Source: Myrmaecium sp. VS I D KN 1 (lineage: Eukaryota; Ascomycota; Dothideomycetes; Valsariales; Valsariaceae). From it: a stretch of DNA of 64,000 nucleotides. The notes beneath the pieces were generated by a model, which was not told the DNA's origin, searched no databases, and saw only the letters and a list, made by a program, of their open reading frames with translations. The position numbers and the translations under genes were made by a program. This document shows positions 10,582 through 23,029 of the stretch, in pieces; the first letter of the stretch is position 1; each line of letters starts with the position of its first letter. The stretch covers positions 159,865-223,864 of the forward strand of contig JADQAV010000060.1 in the NCBI GenBank assembly GCA_019775845.1, read 5' to 3'.

Positions 10582-12508
10582 CTAAATACTCTCACTCTTC
10601 TCCGTCCCCACCGCCCTCTTCTCATCCACCTCATCCAACCCATCACTAGGACGCTCTCGAATCACGCTCCTCCGCCTCCCATCATGACCAGCATGAGCCG
10701 CAGCCTCCTCAGTATCCAAGTAATTCACCAACAGCTCTCCGTTCTTGCCGTAGCGACGGGGCTCATTGCGAGCGACCGCAACGCAGTCAAAGATGCTCGT
10801 TGTCTTGTGGAAGATGGCGTCCATCTCCTCCAGGGACCGCCCGGCTGTCTCGGGGAAGAAGATGTAGATTACCGGTACGATGAAGGCGTTGATGACGGCG
10901 AAGATGATGTACGTTTTGTATCCGATCGTGTCGAACGCGACGGGGGTGATCATGACGACCTGCTTTCGTTAGTTTGTATTTGTAGAATAGTTACGGCGAG
11001 TCTTACCATGAAATTGAAGATCCAGTTGCTGCTGGTAGACAAAGCATTTGAAGGAGCTCGTATGCGTAAAGGTGTCACCTCGGGAGGGTACAACCATGTC
11101 ATCCCAAGCCAACCAATGGCAAAGAAGGTATTAAATATGAAGAGGAAGATTGCAGCGCAGATGCCGGCTTGTGAATTCCCTGAGCCGAAGCTTGTGGAGA
11201 TTGCAAGCACTGCCATGGACAGCGACATCCCAACTGCCCCGAAAAGCATAAGAGGGCGACGGCCAAATTTCTCAATTGTGAAGACTGCAAACCAAGATGC
11301 AATGAAGTACTCCGTTCCGTTCGCAGCAGCGAGGATACGAGATGTCTGGCCATCGAGCCCGATTCTTTGCTCGTAAATGTTAGCAGCGTAGTAGGTGATC
11401 AGGTTGATTCCTGAGATCTGCTGGAACATCTGGATGATGAAGGCGAGAGCAGTGCGGTGGAAGTTGCGGTCCTTGTCCATTGTGAAGACGTCCCGGAAGC
11501 CGGCCTTGGAAGACTCCAAGACCGAGTCCTTGATCGCGGTGAACTCAGACTGAACGTATGGGTCATCACTGGATCAGGTTAGCCGCTGTATTGAGACTGA
11601 GAAATACATCTTATCCTTACATCTCGAGATCGCACAGAGCTGAGAGAACAGAAGCAGCTTCCTCATCCTTACCCTTCAGCATGAGCCATCTAGGCGATTC
11701 CGGGAGCTCAAGGATGAAGGCCATGATAAAGAGAGCGAAGACGATCTGGAAAGCGATGGGGAAGCGCCATGCCACAGTATTGGGGTCCAGAAAGGAGAAA
11801 CCGAAATCCAGCCAGTAACTCAAGCAAATGCCACCAGTTATAAGTGCGCCTTCGATCATGACCATCATACCGCGGCGGTGAGATTTAGTCTAGGGATGCG
11901 TCAGTTCTGGGGTCAGCACGCTCTCGTTCGACATTACTTACCGTCTCAGACTGCCACATTGGCGCCGTAGAGGTGTTCAACCCGTTTCCAATACCTGTGA
12001 TGATACGGCCAGCGACAAAGACGCCCAGGCTAGAAGCACCAGCCTGCATGGACGCGCCGATCACCATGATCCCTGATCCAGTAAAGATAGTCCAACGGCG
12101 TCCGAGGAAGTCTCCCAGCCAGATACAAATGATGGCACCGAGGAAACAACCCAGATTGTACGCAGCCACGGCAATTCCTATGTAGAATATAGTCAGAACG
12201 GGCTGTTCAATCGTACGCTGGCTCGATATACAACGAACCTTGAATGGTAGAGACATGGCTCTTCTCGTCCGCCGGCACGATGTTGGTATCGATTTCAGGG
12301 AAAGTTCTGAGGAAGGAGCTGAGGGTTAACAGGCCCCCCATGACACCTTGGTCATAGCCAAATAAGCTGACAATCAGATTAGCTTTCCGGCGGGCGGTAA
12401 TACGGCGTGCTAGATGAGCGCTTACAAGAAGTCCGTTCCAGCGATGAAGCTGATGGCAAAGTTCAGCTTGTCGCCTCGAAGGCCGAGATAACGCGGGATC
12501 CCGAACAT
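10582..12508 (-). CDS. MFS sugar transporter
   Basis: Twelve-segment permease of the sugar porter family, expected at the plasma membrane moving a hexose or related sugar with protons. Six exons: 12508-12426, 12366-12239, 12177-11942, 11889-11621, 11568-11007, 10959-10582; 551 residues, the usual length. Family signatures visible: FLFGYDQGVMGGL in segment 1, WLGDFLGRR after segment 2, AGRIITGIGNG, PESPRWLMLKGK before the central loop, QQISGINLITYYAANIYE in segment 7, EKFGRRPLMLFG, and PETAGRSLEEMD after segment 12 (PETKGRSLEE in most relatives). The C-terminal tail is hydrophilic and charged. The substrate cannot be read from the sequence. A CGG-N4-CCG palindrome lies about 0.85 kb upstream and could be a zinc-cluster regulator site. 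Confidence 0.94.
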
Positions 12509-15027
12509 GGTAGGCGATCAGGAAGGTTGGTAGAAGAATTGAGAGTATATTCGTCCTGCAAGTGAGGTCGTAGGTAGTCGTGTCGCCGAAGGCAGGGGGA
12601 CAGGGTACGTCGAAGGCTCCAACGAAGGGTTTCGGAGCGACCGTTGCTCTGCTGGACGTGGATCAGTCTCAAAACCCAGAGCCGAGTGAGCGGGAGCTCG
12701 GGAGGTTTATATTGACAGGATGCCGGGTTCTGCATCGCAGCACAACGGCTTCGGGAGCCGCTGTGTTGGGATGAGCCGGGGCAAGGATGGTAAGATACTG
12801 CTAAAGGCATGGCTCCATGTGAGAGACTCCCTTGGGCAAGGCTTTCATAGCCCTTGGCGGCTGGTGGGGTGGCTAAAGGGCCCTAGTTAGCGAGCGCGGG
12901 GGTGCAATGGAGGGTTGTTGTGAGTGGGGGCTGGGATGCCATTGGCTCTGCGCTCTCCACCCCCATAATCCGGAGATGGCGCTGTGGGGATATCTCGTTG
13001 CCCTGGTGCTTTGCTTGGGTACATAAGTACTATACAATACAGATACTGGAGTGCACCTTATGACGTTGGTCTCTGGGGCTGAGGCATTGATGGGTTCAAG
13101 CCGTGCAGGTGCATTGGTGTTCAATCCTGTGGCCAACAAAGGCAAGCAGACACCCACGTTAACGCGCTCCCACATCTCTCGGCCCACTCTCCCCACGAGT
13201 TGTGACGCACTCAGACTCCGCATCTCCCACTAATCCGTCCTCCCCCAGTCCAGTCATTCACGCCTTCACCACCTTACGTTACCTGACTAAAGTCCCGCGA
13301 CCACTGCCTTCCGTCCGATGTGGGAAGCGATCAACCTCGCTCAATCTCGCTAAGCCTCGCTCGGTAAACCGAGCTTATCGGGACTACCTCGTTAGGAAAC
13401 TCACGACGACGCTCTGCCCTGCTCATGCGCCATCACCTCGTTTCACTTCCCCAGTGGGGAGACACAGTCGCATCCTCGCTGTTATACCGCTAGCAAAGAT
13501 GCAACCCCGCTTCCCCTCATTACGCTTGCTCCTTTCGCGGGGCCGAAGTGCTTCGTGGGGAAGAATGAGGGGAAGGGTGGCGGTTGCGGAGGCGAACTGT
13601 GTTCGCCGGGCGACAGGGGTTGTCTGGGGAAAGACTATACCGGGAGCGGAGCAGGCCAGGTGTGTGAGGCCTGGGGATGTTGCATCTCACCCCGACGCTT
13701 CTGCGGTGTCGTGAACAAGGACATCTCGGGATGCGTGATCTGCGGAGGCTCTGACATCCAACGTCGGTTGAGACGGGAATGCAGGTACAGCCAACTGGTC
13801 TTGCACAACAGTGGAACGACCCGACGAACGAGCAGATCTCCGAGCGCCGACTGCACAAAACAACGACCACCAGCATGCGCCGTTAGGCTCCCTGGAGTCC
13901 CTTACTCTGGCACCAGTGGGAGATCAGCAGCAAAAGGAACGACAGGATACCTTTTTACCATTCTTTTGCCTTGAAAACTGCAGCCCATCATTTGCCACAC
14001 TATCCGCGCTATTGCGATTTTGGCCTTGGATATTGAAATTACCGTATGGAACTCTGTTCCTAGCTGTACTGGCTAGAAGTGGGCTTTGGCATGCAGAAGC
14101 GCTCTGTGTCCCACAGATCCGAGTATGGCCCTCTGGAGGTCACAAAGGGAGAAAATGGATAAAAAAAAACAAGGGATAAAATAACAATGTTATGGTAATT
14201 CGACATGCCTAAGGGCCGATGATTGCCTTGGGCGCAGGTGGTATATTGCGCCCTTTTTCCATCAAAACGAGGAACGTGCCTTTCGACCAGGGAATTCTGC
14301 ATCTTACAGAACTCTTGTTCAACCGGAGAGCCCTCTGACCTTAGGTTTGGGGAATTCCACCCCTGTGACTTGCATCAGCCGAGGGACCTTCGTCGAGATA
14401 AGAGCCCCAGGATCATAATCGAGCATTAAATCTTCACTGCTTCGACTTGCCGGCCTGCAGTATGCCTCCATAAATCTATAAAAGCTCGTGGAAGGATCTC
14501 TTGCTTAGTCCTCGGTGGGTATGAGGCTAGAAACCTTAAGGAAGCACTTTGCGCCGAGCTGATTTATGCTTGCTGGCATCGCGCTAACAAGACAGTGCAT
14601 GTCCGGCTGGCCCTGAGCGAGAAAATGCCCTCTGAAAGATAATCTTGCAACAGTTACTTCTTGACCTGTACGTTGTTTCATCTAAAGATAGTGGGTTCAA
14701 AATCTACTTCAACATGCTGACTCTTCCCTCCATCACTACATGCCAGGTAACATCACTGATCACCTCAGGAAGCGGGACAGATTGAGCATTTGACGTGAGT
14801 GCAACGATGGCAAACGATTGTTTGCTTTGAGATACCTACGCTTTAAAGAGGCTTCTGATCGAAGTCCACTGGAAGATGTACGAGAAGGAACGCCAAAACA
14901 TTTCGAATTCGAAAACATAACGCCTGGCACCAAGCTCAGAAGTTACTTTTCCCAATCCCTACCCCTTCCAAGAGCTTTAAGACCCAATTCAGATTATACC
15001 TTCATCATTTTTTCTCCATTCGACTCT
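12509..15027. other. 2.5-kb intergenic region without a supported gene
   Basis: The left part is the sugar-transporter promoter. It contains three CTCGCT words spaced exactly 10 bases apart and a perfect inverted repeat (13336-13374). Frames at 13202-13714 and 13811-14179 have no recognisable domain, and their composition resembles surrounding spacer. The right part is the 3' flank of the monocarboxylate-type transporter. Confidence 0.5.
13336..13374. promoter_or_regulatory. phased CTCGCT triplet and CGG-N4-CCG palindrome
   Basis: CTCGCT occurs at 13336, 13346 and 13356, one helical turn apart. It runs into the perfect inverted repeat GCTCGGT-AA-ACCGAGC at 13359-13374. The palindrome contains CGG TAAA CCG, the inverted-triplet layout bound by Zn2Cys6 regulators. 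It lies about 0.85 kb upstream of the sugar transporter start. A regulatory role is inferred only from the pattern. Confidence 0.4.
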
Positions 15028-16524
15028 TCACAGCCATCCCACCCGCCGGCCAATGAAGCTGGAAAGCGGGACCATCGCCGTGACCCCGGTGAACACGATC
15101 AGCGACCCATAGCCCGTTCCGTACACATACTCCGCATCATCCCAGGTCTTGGTTTTCAGCAGCGCCTCGCTCAGGGGGCCGGAGACAACGTTCCCAATGC
15201 CGCGGCCGGCAGCCAGGCAGCCGAACACGATGCTCACGTCGGCCGAGTTGATCTGGCGCTTGACGTCGGCGGTGATGCCGGCCCAGGTGGTAGAAAAGCT
15301 GCCGGCGAACAAGCCGAAGACGGCGCAGAAGATCATCAGGCGCGGAAGCGTGGTGGCCAGCCCCCAGAGGACGAAGACGCCGAACACGGTGCCGACGGTG
15401 GAGATGAGGATGCAGGTCGAGACGTGGAAGCGGTCGACCAGGTTGCCCATAAGCACGCAGCCGAGGCAGGACATGATGTTCACGACCATCAGCGTCAGCG
15501 CGGACACGACGTTGGACGCGCCGAGGGACTTGGCGTAGGTGGGCAGGTAGATCGAGGGCAGGAAGTACCCCAGCCCCTCGATGATGTTGCCGATCTGGTA
15601 GATGGTGAAGCTGCGGGCCTTGAGGAACTCGAGGCTGAAGCGGCGGGTGGCCGTGCTCTGGGAGAGGGGCAAGCGGGGCTTGAGGAAGACGAGCAGGGGC
15701 GCGGTGAGCACGAACATGGCGACGCTCCAGATCCGGAGGGTCGTCTGGAAGCCGTACGCGTTCAGGAGCCACTGCATCAGCAGCGGCAGGACGACGCCGG
15801 CCACGCCCGTGGCGGCCCACATGACGCCGAATGCGAGACCTCTTCGGCGGATGAACCATTCGTCCATGAAGAGGATGGTGGGGGAGTAGCACACGCTGCC
15901 GCCGATGGCATAGAAGATCCCTTGGGCGATAATGAGGTGGGTGGTGTTGGTTGCGAAGGAGCTCCCGGCGAGCGCGGCGCACATGATGACCAGGCCGAGC
16001 GAGGAAGCCGGACGCCGGAGTTTCGGATGGCTTTGGAGCACGGCGATGGTGATGGGAGCGGCGAGGTACATGATACCCTTTTTTCCTCGGGGTCTTTGCT
16101 CAGCGCATGTCTTTTCACAAGGAAGAAAGGAAGGATGTCGAAGTGAGGACTTACCATCGCGCATGTACCGATGATGACCACATTCCCCGAATCGGCGAAG
16201 GGCTCATGAGTACTGTAATAATCCTGGAAGACACCGAAAGCAAAGGGAAAGCCTGTTCGAAAAAGGAATTCTGGTTAACATGCCGCTCCCGTGCTATCAC
16301 AGCAAGAGGCATCAAATTTATAAGTACATACCCCATACCAGCGCCTCGATCATAAAGCACGCCGCCAGAAACAGCCATGCATCCTTCCCGCCGTCCGCCG
16401 GCGGCAGCGACTGGAACTCCGGCTGCAGCTGCGCCCGCGCGCTCAGGTCGTCGTCGCTGCCTCGCAGCTCCGGCGTGCAACCCCCCGTGCGGGTTTCCAG
16501 CGCGATCGGAGCAGAGGAAGACAT
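15028..16524 (-). CDS. MFS transporter, monocarboxylate porter (MCT/MCH) type
   Basis: Membrane permease of the monocarboxylate-porter group. Three exons: 16524-16332, 16252-16155, 16077-15028; 446 residues, about the family norm. A roughly 50-residue hydrophilic N-terminus precedes segment 1 (AWLFLAACFMIEALVWGFPFAFGVFQDYY), the typical MCT entry with aromatic residues after it. Segment 5 region reads RRRGLAFGVMWAATGVAGVVLPLLMQWLL, a strong family signature. A central loop (about residues 225-250) separates two six-segment halves. The second intron ends in AAAAAG. This acceptor keeps segment 2 hydrophobic and continuous, whereas an earlier AAG at 16111 would insert about eleven polar residues into the membrane segment. 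The substrate is unknown; fungal members are often annotated as monocarboxylate or riboflavin transporters without proof. Confidence 0.9.
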
Positions 16525-17321
16525 TTTAACCTAACTCCCACCAACAGCGACGCGAAAAGGTGTGATGGTCGTGGTGATTAGTTTTATATATATATATAAA
16601 GATGATGTCCGGCGCGCAGACTCATCATGCAAAATGACGGATGACTTGTCGTCCATAGGGCGTGGGGAAAATCCGTCCATGGTTCCCCACATGTCAGACC
16701 CACCCCCCGCGGGTAACCGAGAGGAAGAGGCTGCCGTTCAGTTGTTGACCGCATCGTTCGCACCACTCCCGGACGATATAAAATAGTGATAATGCCAGTG
16801 CGATCGATCACCTTCCCATAGTCAGGCACTGATCGACTCATCCTGTAGCAGATGCAAGAGGAGGCGGTGATGGAGAGAAAGGGGGATATTCGTCCTCCGT
16901 GACCTCGGTGAACCGCATGCCACTCGCACTTTCAACGGTGCTGGAACAGCCTGGCCCGCAAGGATGTAGAGATAGAAACATGCTTACCGATCCTTCGAGG
17001 CACCAGAACAGAATACTCGTAACTAGCACTTTCCCTGAAAGAAGCAAAACTCACCACCCAGCAAAGAGATAACTCCAGCTCGCCCGAACAACGCCCTGAC
17101 ACACACACGCGCGGAGAAACACCGACGCATCGTTGCGGTCAAAGATATCCAATGTATCGTCCCGCACGCCGCCCTTAGGAACAGATCTGAAAGCTTTTGG
17201 ATGAAGGTCCTCCCGCGCAACTCCGATTCTGCATAAGCTAGCCATGGCCAAGGTAAAAAGAAGAATCGAGATCCTTTTTCCAGAAGGGTAGAAAAAAAGT
17301 CAAGTCGCATCTCCCAAAAAC

Positions 17322-17350
17322 TCCCATTCTCATTCTCATTCTCATTCTCG
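17322..17350. repeat. ATTCTC tandem repeat
   Basis: Four to five direct copies of the 6-base unit ATTCTC in noncoding sequence. Confidence 0.75.
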
Positions 17351-17580
17351 TGTGCGCTTTACGTATTCGCTACCCATTCCCCTGCCCTCCCCTCCCCCTC
17401 CCAATGATAATCATCATCATCCATCATAATGCATGGCATGAGCAAGCCGGGCATCAGAAAAGGAAAGAAAAGGAAAGGAAAAGTTTTCACATAACAACGT
17501 GAACTAGAGGTATCGGCCCCCGAGGAAAAAAGAAAAGTAGAGAGAGAAAAGAAAACTCAAAACGCCAGGCTGGCTGAACG

Positions 17581-17607
17581 CTATACGCTATACGCTATAC
17601 GCTACAC
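17581..17607. repeat. CTATACG tandem repeat
   Basis: Three perfect 7-base units followed by one diverged unit (CTACACG), in the probable 3' region of the large downstream gene. Confidence 0.8.
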
Positions 17608-17848
17608 GCGATGCGCCGTCGCGGCGCTTGGGGAGAAGAAGAAGGTTCATGTAACGCAATAGCAGAGAGGTATAAAGTGTAAAAGAGAAAGAAGAAGAGA
17701 AAAGGCTCATCAAAAACAAACAGGGAGGGGGGAAAGGGGATAACGCAAAAGCCGCCGGTAATTTCATCACCCAAGGAAGCACTTCCCGAGAAGACTCTGC
17801 TCTTCGCAATCGGCGGTATTATCTGCCGCAACAAGCACAGAACTAGAG

Positions 17849-20800
17849 TTAAAAAGTTTCGCTCTCAAAACTGTCATACGTTCTCAAAGATCCTAGAAAA
17901 CAGGTTAGTGCCCGTTGTCGAAATGGGTCGTTGGCATGTAACATACTGTTATCGCTCGGCACAGGCTTCCTCCGTACAGTGCCGGTGTTTTCATAGCCAT
18001 CGCTTCTCTGGCTAGGGCTGCGAGCAGCGCTCATAGGCCGCGGGCCCGTGAGTTTGCGCTGCGGAGGCGGGCTCTGCAGCAAGCTGCTGTGGCCGCTGGG
18101 GGCAGGAGAAGGGGTCATATGCTGTGAAGAAGGTATGTCAGTCAAACGCTGAGCGGATAGTCAAGAAGTCGATATACGTACCTTCCTTCCGGAGTCCGTC
18201 TCCAGACTATACCTGCACTCCGGAATCGGCGCAAGGGTGGTTATGATCGCCGGACTGCCCATCATAGCGCCGGGGCTGGAATACATGGATCGCAGCTGGT
18301 ATGACTGTTCCGCTTGGGACAGAGGAATCTTGGGCGGCACTTCCGGTACAAGAGGACCGTCGTCTCTGAGGTTTGACCTAGCAGCGGTGACGGAAGCCTG
18401 ATTGATTGCTTGTTCAGCAGCCGAGTTAGCAGAGAGGCCGCCCTCGGAGGAGACCGAGACTGGCGACGGATCACGACCGCCGCTCAGCCTGTGCCGGTTC
18501 AAGGCCAAAGATGGGTTAGAACCCCATTGGTCGGTATCTGGAGACATAGACATCGGCTCGTAAGAGTATGCCTGCGATTCCAGGTGCGATTGGTGGCGTC
18601 CGGTAGGGCCAGGACGGGGTTGGGGGTGTTGGAGGTTCAGCGAGTTGCGATGAGCTTGGTACTTAGGGTCATCAAACTCGGAATCAGGGATGAGTGGAGA
18701 CGGGGATCGAGGCTGCTCGTTCATCTGAGCAGTGTGGGCAGCCTGCTGCGCGTCCAAAGATGTGTTCGAGCGGAAGCGGTCATCGCTGTTCAGCTCGTAG
18801 TCATAGTGGTAGGTTATGTTCACGTCGGAACCGGACCGGGAATGCGCAGAATACGGTCTGTCTTGGCGTTCGCTACTGTTCCGAGGCTCCTCGGGGTTCG
18901 TGGATGAAGTCGTCTTGGACCACCGCGAGATCTTTGGGATGCCAAAAAGAGAGGAGCTGTTCGACTTGTGCTTCCTTTTGGGGGTGTTGTCTTGGCTTTG
19001 AGAGCCCGAGTTCGGCTGCTTCGGCGGTGTATCCTGCATCGAGTTGCGTCTCATATCCTGGGTAGGCGTGAGGAGACCACCCTGCTTATCGAACTGGTCG
19101 AGCAGGTTGGCTTCGTATTCGTCCAGATCCTCATCGCCTTCCATGACAGTGCTAACTCGGTTGTTAGGACCCCTACGATTATCAAACCCAGAATGCATAG
19201 GATTTGGCCTTGACGAACCACCTGAGAGGTAGCCGGACTGGTTTGGCGTGGACGCCGTGTTCGCTCGTCCTTCAGGTTCGTAGCCGGGGTCCGTCGGAAG
19301 TCTATCCCTCAGGTTTTCGTAAGAAGTCAGACCGCTGTGGGTCTGACCATTTTGCGGAGCTAGCATTGGCGCTCGCTGTAGTTGCGTTTCCTTCAGTCCT
19401 TCCACCTCTCCCAGAAGCTGCATGAGCATAGACTCAATGTTCCCAAGATCATTGGAGCTGCGCATGCTTAGGCCCTTGAGTGCGCGTTTAAAGACGTTCT
19501 TCCTCTTTGCCTGGATTTCTTCTACATCCTCAGTTGAGCGCCTAGGGTGCCGTGGCGGACCCAAGGGTTGGGGCCGCGGCCCTTGCAAGATCTTCTGCTC
19601 CGAGAGGCCGACACGTCTATCGGTATTATCCATGATGAGACGGTCTTGCTCAGCAATAAACTTCTTCATTTCCTCAAATGAGTTCCGCATCTCCGCAGCA
19701 CTCCTCACAAGCGTGACCAAGATTTCGGTGTCTCTTGCATTACGCTGAGCATCACGGACGGTTAGATGATCCATCAGAGCCACGATGTCCTTCGACTGGA
19801 TGTAATCCATTCCTTTCCCGGTGGCGCTATCGTACATGGGCGAACCAATAGCATGAGAATCGTCACTGAAATGACGGGTATGCTCAGGCTTGAAAGAATC
19901 GCCCATGCCCATGCCCATGCCATCGTCGGAAGGCAAATCCATGTTGAGGTACTTCAACTGCTGCGGTTCCGGAGAGTATCCACCAGGCTGATGTGCCGAA
20001 ATATAGCCTTCATCCTTCCATAGCGCGGGACTGGAGCCGTTGGCATCATTCCGAGAATAGTAGTTGGCATCGTCATCCTCCTCGTGTTCGTCTTCCACGG
20101 TAGGTTGGTAACGTTGTTGTTCTTGTCGAGCAGGGCTGAGAGTCTTGTCATGATGGATATGCGCAGGTGCAGCAGAGCCGGCGCCGAATTTGCCCTCATT
20201 CTGTTGCTGGTCTGTATGAAGGCCGCCGCTGGACATTGGAGGAGTAGGGTACCTGTCATAACCCGGCCCAGGACCGCGAATCTCGGATGGGTTCGTGGTC
20301 ACGTCAGAATAGTCATCATGATCGTAGCCAATTTCTGGCATGGGATTGTCCTCGGTCGGGAAGGCAGTAGCACCCATTTGAACGGGATCGTCGTCGGACT
20401 CAGCAACGCTTTGGCGTGGAGAGTTCGCGACTTCATCGCCGTCGGTGTTTTGGCCCACCAGAGCACGAGCGTGGTCCTTCAGGGCTCCCCACCTTTGGCT
20501 GCTTGATTCTTGCTGCTCATCTTGCTCGTGCACTTGCTCATCTTCCTGCTCTGATCCCTCCCCATATATATCTTCTGGCTGGATTTGCTTCTTCAATGGG
20601 CTTGACGCAGATGAATGACCACTGACCGCCGACGGGTCAAGCAGCGAGGCGACAGCAGACTCAACAGCAACTGGCGGATGAACATAGTCTGGTTTGGCGC
20701 CAACACCCTTCACCTCGCGGGTTGCATTGGTTCGGTCATCATACTTGTAGTCCCCGCTGTCTTCGGTGAAGCCAGTGACACGCGAGCCTTCTTCGTGCTG

Positions 20801-23029
20801 CTCCAGCTCGCGACGGTACTGCTCGTTCTCCTCGTGCTCCCTTCTGAAGAACTCATCCATATCACGAGCCGGAGTATTCGGTGTGCTGTTATCATTGTAG
20901 CTTAGCTCCGACTGAGTCGGACTCATCACGTCCCGCTCAGAGCTAGCGCCTTCCGAGCCCCTGCGAGTCCGCGCTTTTGTTGTGCTCGATGGAGAAGACA
21001 AAGAGTCTATAGAGAGGTCAGATTCTTTTCGCAGGGCGTGGTGACCAGCAGAAGTTGCCGGACTGTGGGGGGACATCGCACGCTCACGACTCTCGAACTC
21101 CCTCTTCAGACTAGCCACGCTCTGTGCCGGACTGAATTCACGCGGAGGCGTATGCGGGGCAAAGTCGCGCTTTGAAACGGAATCTTTATCTCCGTACGAC
21201 AACCCTTTGGAAAGCCCAGCTGCACTTAAGGCAGCGGCTCTCGCCTTTGCGCTTATACTGCGTTCGCTCTTGGCGCTGAGGTTCCCCTCATTCTCCTTGT
21301 CGAACACAGACCTTTGAAGAGTGATAGGGGTTCGCGGGGTCCCTGTCGGCGACTTAACCTCCCTAGGAGAACCACGGGAGACTTCTCGTACTGGAGTCTC
21401 AGGAGCCCGAGATGACCGAGAACCTGGCCGCTCCGACTCCGCCGTGAGAATTGATTCGCGTGTGAGGTCGGAACCCTTGACAGTACTGTTCAGGGGAAGA
21501 GGTGGTATCTCGGTCTTTAAGCGTGTCTCGTCGACGCTTTCAGATTGGCGGCTTCTGCTGCTGCTATGACGCTTCCTTCTTTCGGATCTTTCAGAGGCTT
21601 CGGATTTCTCTGACTGCGAGTCATGGTGACGGAGGGCTGCTGCGGTAAGACCAGCGCCGACTGCCCCAGCAGCCGCGGCCTCACGAAGCTTATGCTTATC
21701 CTTGCTCTTTCGACGATGCACTTTTTCTTCGTCCTTCCCATCATAACTCCGCATAGATCCCGAACCTCTGCTAGAACGGCGGCTCTTGCTCTTGACGGAG
21801 TCACCTGAGAGAACAGTTCCTGGATCGTCCCCATGTCGATTCAGGACAACCTTCGGTTTTCCGATGCCTACATTAGGCGCGCTGGAGGATTTGGAAACCT
21901 TGCGGGTAAGGTCTTCGCGAGACTTGCCTGAGGCTAACGCTTCCTTGGTGATCTTTTCAAACATGTCCTTGTTCTTTTGAGTCTTCTGCTCCTCCTTCAA
22001 TGCATCGAGCTCGGGAAGGATGAGGCGGCGGATGGCGTCTTCCACGGTTTGCAAAAGCTTCGGGTTGTTGATCGAGACTGAAGAACCTGATTTGACGGAG
22101 TGCGTGTCGCCGAGCCTTTTAGAGAGGTTCGAGGCCGAGAGTTGACTAGACTCCGTCAAGCTAGAATATTCATCATCTTTGTGTCTGCTCCTCCGCTCTC
22201 TTGGTGAACGAGCACGTTCGACGTCTCTGCTGCGTCGCCGTTCTCGGATGTCACTGCTTCTTACTGACGCCTCACTCGTCAAATTCTGGCTCGCGAGCTT
22301 CTCCATAACTCTCTGTGCGATGCGCTCCTTGCTTAGACTTCTGCTTCGTCGCCGCGTAGGCGCTTTCAGCTTCTCTTTCGTGATGTCCGGTTCGTCCCGT
22401 TCTAAGCTGCGGCTCCGACGTCTTCCGGGGCTTTGAATAACAGGCTCGTTGTCAAGCATACTGTCCGGGGGCATGGACGAGATATCGGATGGAGGAGAGA
22501 CGTATTGTCCCTGGGTGAGGTCCGGATTTGATAAGTCGCTGTAGTGCTGGAGGACCTCGATATCCAATGGTGCTCCAGTCAGATTTGAACCCTCAGAATA
22601 CGAGAGGTCCGACGGTACTTCGTCCTGAGAAGGCCGGCCACCTAACGATATCCGTCTGGTATATGATGGCCTCCTATCCCTCCCAGTCTCGGTGATTTGA
22701 ACGTGGTTGCTGCTGCTTTTGGATTTTCGGTGAGAAGACGGGGTCACTCTGACCCTGACGCTGGGGCGAGTATGAACGCGGTCGCCGTTCTTGCCCGCCT
22801 CGAAATATTCAATCAAGAGGGAGGTGTGGGAGTTAGCCGCCCAGCTCTTGACCCCTTCGAGGTTCTTGGTCGGTATGGTGACGGGGCTGCCGTCTTCCGG
22901 GACGGAGAAGGAGGAGCGGTCAGTCCGCCGTGAGATGTCTGTTGCGACGTCGTCGCCAATCCCGCTGCCTGTGTCAGTGCTTGGTTCTGTCGGTGGTGGA
23001 AGGGGAGGACGGCGAGCGTCTACACCCAT
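17849..23029 (-). CDS. large disordered Ser/Arg-rich protein with central coiled coils, function unknown
   Basis: Three exons: 23029-18182 (4.85 kb), 18121-17947, 17892-17849; 1,688 residues. I do not recognise a named family. The N-terminal 20-120 residues contain an ordered-looking block (GVKSWAANSHTSLLIEYFEAGK) followed by PSVRVRVTPSSHRKSKSS and RRPSYTRRISLGG, which look like phosphorylation sites. Two segments rich in R-R-R-S-R-S motifs lie near residues 200-260. Two predicted helices, about 1090-1135 (TLVRSAAEMRNSFEEMKKFI) and 1170-1215 (NIESMLMQLLGEVEGLKETQ), are the best coiled-coil candidates. The rest is Ser/Pro/Glu/Gln-rich with NPMHSGFDNRR-type spacers. There is no transmembrane segment or signal peptide. 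A cytoskeletal or cortical scaffold is a guess from this architecture. The C-terminal exon is only 44 bases (RSLRTYDSFESETF). Confidence 0.82.

Larger units (their letters stand above)
16525..17848. other. spacer between MCT-type transporter and large disordered protein gene
   Basis: The first 300 bases form the transporter promoter, with a (TA)n stretch at about 16588-16600. The rest is the 3' flank of the large gene, which is transcribed towards it. It carries an ATTCTC tandem at about 17322-17350 and CTATACG units at 17581-17607. Short frames at 16838-17047 and 17023-17310 show no family features. Confidence 0.5.

Noticed and set aside
15137-15982. Long frame overlapping the MCT-type transporter on the same strand in another phase
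   Set aside because: Arg/Pro/His-rich shadow of a GC-rich gene; the permease frame has clear membrane segments.
16078-16154. Alternative short intron (44 bases) of the MCT-type gene ending at 16111
   Set aside because: In frame, but it would insert eleven polar and charged residues in the middle of membrane segment 2.
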